A DNA stretch of 60,000 nt from Owenia fusiformis (taxonomy: Eukaryota > Annelida > Polychaeta > Sabellida > Oweniidae), in assembly GCA_903813345.2 (NCBI GenBank), contig CAIIXF020000007.1, positions 33,884,538 through 33,944,537 of the forward strand. The letters run 5' to 3'. Shown here in pieces: positions 56,935 to 60,000 of the stretch. The notes below the pieces were generated by a model. That model saw only the letters and a program-made list of their open reading frames with translations. It was not told the origin of the DNA and did no database searches. How positions within the stretch are numbered: position 1 is the stretch's first letter; each line of letters opens with the position of its first letter. Position numbers and translations under genes: made by a program.

Positions 56935-59188
56935 TAGGGTATAATCTTAAATTATAAAATCACAATTGCAGGAAGAAAGGAAACCCTAAAATTCTTAAAA
57001 AAAGAAAAGGGTTTCAAACAGAAAGGTTTTTAAGTGCAGTGGTCAGAACTGCTTTAACAAGTTGAATTACAACACAAAGAACTAGTTATGAAGACACACT
57101 GTACTCCCTGTTAATTTCGCAAATTTTGAGTCAACACAATTTCGTAGCTATTAAATTTTCATGAATTTCACAAGTTAAAATCTCATTATTCTCTGAATCC
57201 TCAAGCTCTGTTATAAAGTAACCTCATGTACAGTAAGTACACCTACCTAATGTTATCTTTGTCAATGGCACGCAGCACCTTAACCTCTATTACATGTCAT
57301 TTTAGGGGTTTATAAGCCACTGTAACAGATATTGTTACTTAGTATCCCATTTATCGCCTGTTAACAGTGGACAAACATTTTACAAAACACAATTGAGTTC
57401 CTGGTAATGAAAGATTTCACAAATTGGCAGGGATTTAATTGACAATTTTGCAAAGATTAATTTTTGCGATTTTTCATTATCGCGAAAAGCGTGAAACTAA
57501 ATCGCACGCGAAAAATACCGGGAGTACAGTATATAATTATGACTAAATGTGTAATTGTCTCGCCTAATAGACCATAATGTTAAAAATGCTATGTAAATCT
57601 GAGAATAAGAGAACCACTTCTGCATCATGCAGAGGAAGAGATTTCCAAAATCATCTGAGAGATGCCACTGTCACCTTCGATGACCTATTTTCTAAACTGG
57701 AATCATTTCCCATTAAAATTGAACTCAGAATGTTTGCTATTGTTTTCTGAATATTCTGTTACAGTTAAATAGCATAACTGAAATAGTATTATTATAGTTT
57801 AGAATTGCTAATGAAATAAATGGAGATAACTGCCATCTCATGATTTCAAATTTTACTTTGTGCATGCGCGGCTTTTATATTAATTTATTTCTCAATAGCA
57901 GCTTCAAGTCTATTCTTAGTGTATACACAATAGTACACCAGATAAAGATGTAAAAATTAAAATCAATGATGCAAGAGCATTGCGTGTTTTGTGATAAAAC
58001 ATTTTAGTTAACTTAAGGTCCATTTTGTCATTGTGGAGTTGACTCCCAACTTTTTTAAATGATATGCATAACTAGATTAATACCAGAAAATTACTGATTT
58101 GTCTTTCTTCAGTATAGACTTATACAAGATAGTTCAGAATTACAAAAACATTCTCATCTCCCATGTTGAAGAGCTCACATTTTAGGTACAGTGTACATTC
58201 GGGTTTTTCCCATTGAAATATACAGGATTTTGAATGCAGCATTTCACCTTTATTTGACACTTTTTGTCACATATATTTGCACAATCGATAAAGACATATG
58301 TCCTTATGACAAACTGCAAAGCTTTTCACGAATACCTTTCAAAACTGACTATTGAAAATCATGTAATACATTATCGTGACGTCACTGACTTCATTCCCAG
58401 AGGTCGAGATCCAATAACTCGATATGAAACAAGAAGCAAGTTCTCTGGTACATAACATGGGTTGGATTATATGTTTATATATATACTGTATAATATTTAT
58501 ATTTGATTTGTATTTATTGTGAGTGTTGTAATTTGTTATTAGTATAAACGTGATTGTCCTGACAATACAAAAAAACATGGTTTAAGGTTGGGAGAATTTG
58601 ATATTGATAGACCAATGAAAATTTGTCCTACTTGATGTGATGCATTGTGGGAGATGTTGTCCATGTTTTTTTCTATCGCTAATACTATTCCCTCCTATTT
58701 TCATTTATTCTTCTATGAATAGAGTTTGACCCCGATATAAATGTGCCATTATCATGCTTATATTTCATAATTTTGCAGTGTGCTGTGGATCGTTCATTGA
58801 AAACTGTTCATTTGTAAATGACATGCATGAAATTTTATGTTTGGGTTTGTTCTAATTTTGAATGGGTTGTTGAAACTATAATAGGCTATCTTCTGATATT
58901 CTTGTCTAAATGTTTGACATACTTTATGCCAGTTTGTTCAGCTGTTATGTATGAAGTAGTTTTATCATTAATGTCCTTCATATATCACCATGTAAAGTAT
59001 ACCCTTACTTAACCTATAGAATGATAACTTTGCAAATAAAATAGAGGCTTTCAGGAATTACTAAGTGTTCTTAAGATTTAGGTTGCAAGTAGATGCATGT
59101 TACCTTACACGCATGACATTTCTTAGTCTTATTGCATTAATTAAAAAGTCAATTTCTAATTCCATTTTCTCCATGTTATATTCTTTAT
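56935..59188. other. Presumed PPIP5K intron, no further exon found
   Basis: I searched the + strand for an exon entering at phase 1 with family-like peptide and found none. The 63-aa ORF at 58264-58455 has a possible acceptor (TTCATTCCCAG, 58401), but the frame required by E26 meets TAA after a few codons. No AATAAA is convincingly linked to a terminal exon. The gene probably continues beyond the window. Confidence 0.45.
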
Positions 59189-60000
59189 TATCCCAACGAA
59201 CTAAGTTCGATAGGGATATAGTGAAGTCCTACTTCCATCAATCAGTCTGTCCCTATGTCCGTCAGTCGGTCGGTCGGTCAGTTGGTCGGTCAGACTGTCC
59301 GTCTGTCCTGATGATAACTCAAATGCAAGTTGATGGATTTTCTGCATATTTGGTTGAAAGATGTTTATTGGTGAATAGATTTGCACAAAAATATTTTTTC
59401 CAAGATGCCCGCTGATTTGAAAATGGTAGGATTTTTGTGCAAAATCTAATTTTTTTCTTTTTCAACCAAAATTTATAAATATTACTATCTGAGATTTTGG
59501 TAGTGTATTCACAACATATATTTACATGTATTTCACATATTTTCGATGTTTTCCAACCTGACCCTATGAAAGGCAATTTAGAGTAGATTGTCTCATGTCG
59601 GATTTTGCATGGCTATATCATTCTCAAATTAAAGGAATTTTGAAGTAGATCACAATTATGGTATTTTTCTGATTTATGCCTGAGAAAATTCAAAATGGCT
59701 ACTGATGATGATAAAGCAAGAATTTATTATAATTTAGAGATCTCTTCGAAATAGGATTATATTACACTATGTTAGGTCTCAAATATTGTATTTTCTTTAT
59801 GATTTGAGCCTTTGATACTTCTTAATGGTCACCAAAATGCTTAAATTTATGGAAATTCTGATATATGTCCAATGTCTGTCTTTTATCATCTGCAAATCAA
59901 GGGTAGAGTAGATGGTAAATACTACATTTTGATAGAAACAGATTCATGCTAATAATGTCCGTTGGGATTTGCTACTCCATGGCATTGCCAATTTCTAGTT
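59189..60000. repeat. Dispersed repeat family C, copy reaching the window edge
   Basis: Starts TATCCCAACGAACTAAGTTC, then GATAGGGATATAGTGAAGTCC, a GTCG/GTCC run (59258-59310), AAGATGCCCGCTGATTTG, and ends GGGATTTGCTACTCCATGGC then ATTGCCAATTTCTAGTT at the window end. Same order as the copy at 28427-29024 but longer inside. Confidence 0.7.

Noticed and set aside
58264-58455. Candidate terminal exon of PPIP5K with peptide RGRDPITRYETRSKFSGT
   Set aside because: The acceptor near 58401 would require a different entry phase; in the phase left by E26 the frame stops after about five codons. No family similarity.

Overview
This is an AT-rich, intron- and transposon-laden eukaryotic window from an animal, probably a marine invertebrate. 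A lophotrochozoan such as a mollusc is my best guess, from the style of the dispersed repeats and minisatellites; no marker in the window proves the phylum. Everything genic lies on the + strand.

Two host genes are recognisable. The first is a complete, single-exon BLOC1S6 (pallidin) gene at 3389-3868, with an AATAAA signal at 4487. The second fills most of the window: a PPIP5K/VIP1 gene (diphosphoinositol pentakisphosphate kinase) running from a 5' UTR/first coding exon at 8933 to at least 56401 and most likely past the right edge. I could place 26 exon positions (28 exon sequences) by eye, with GT-AG borders and continuous reading phase, giving at least 1306 residues. E1 encodes a private Ser/Thr-rich N-terminal extension, E2-E8 the ATP-grasp kinase, E9-E22 the histidine-acid-phosphatase-like domain, and E23-E26 a low-complexity tail.

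The most interesting result is that the phosphatase half carries two tandemly duplicated exon pairs. E11a (19260-19345) and E11b (20872-20948) encode alternative versions of one segment. E14a (32810-32928) and E14b (38687-38805) are exactly 119 nt each and encode alternative versions of another. In both pairs the lengths are 2 mod 3, so including both copies or neither breaks the frame: exactly one of each pair must be used. With a phase-neutral 48-nt cassette (E12), up to eight phosphatase-domain isoforms could share one unchanged kinase domain. The same gene also shows smaller exon-edge duplications: seven 42-bp copies of the E21 3' end with its splice donor, and partial copies of the E20 3' end.

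The introns and flanks hold many repeats: a TTAA-flanked piggyBac-like MITE (420-1060), several TA-flanked Tc1/mariner-like foldback elements (7702-8784, 23975-24464, 33769-36508, 54698-55437 with a fossil mariner transposase motif, 56563-56932), other inverted-repeat elements, three dispersed families (A, B, C below), and four main minisatellites with 37-, 43-, 50- and 28-bp units. Long ORFs inside the minisatellites are artefacts of stop-free repeat units.
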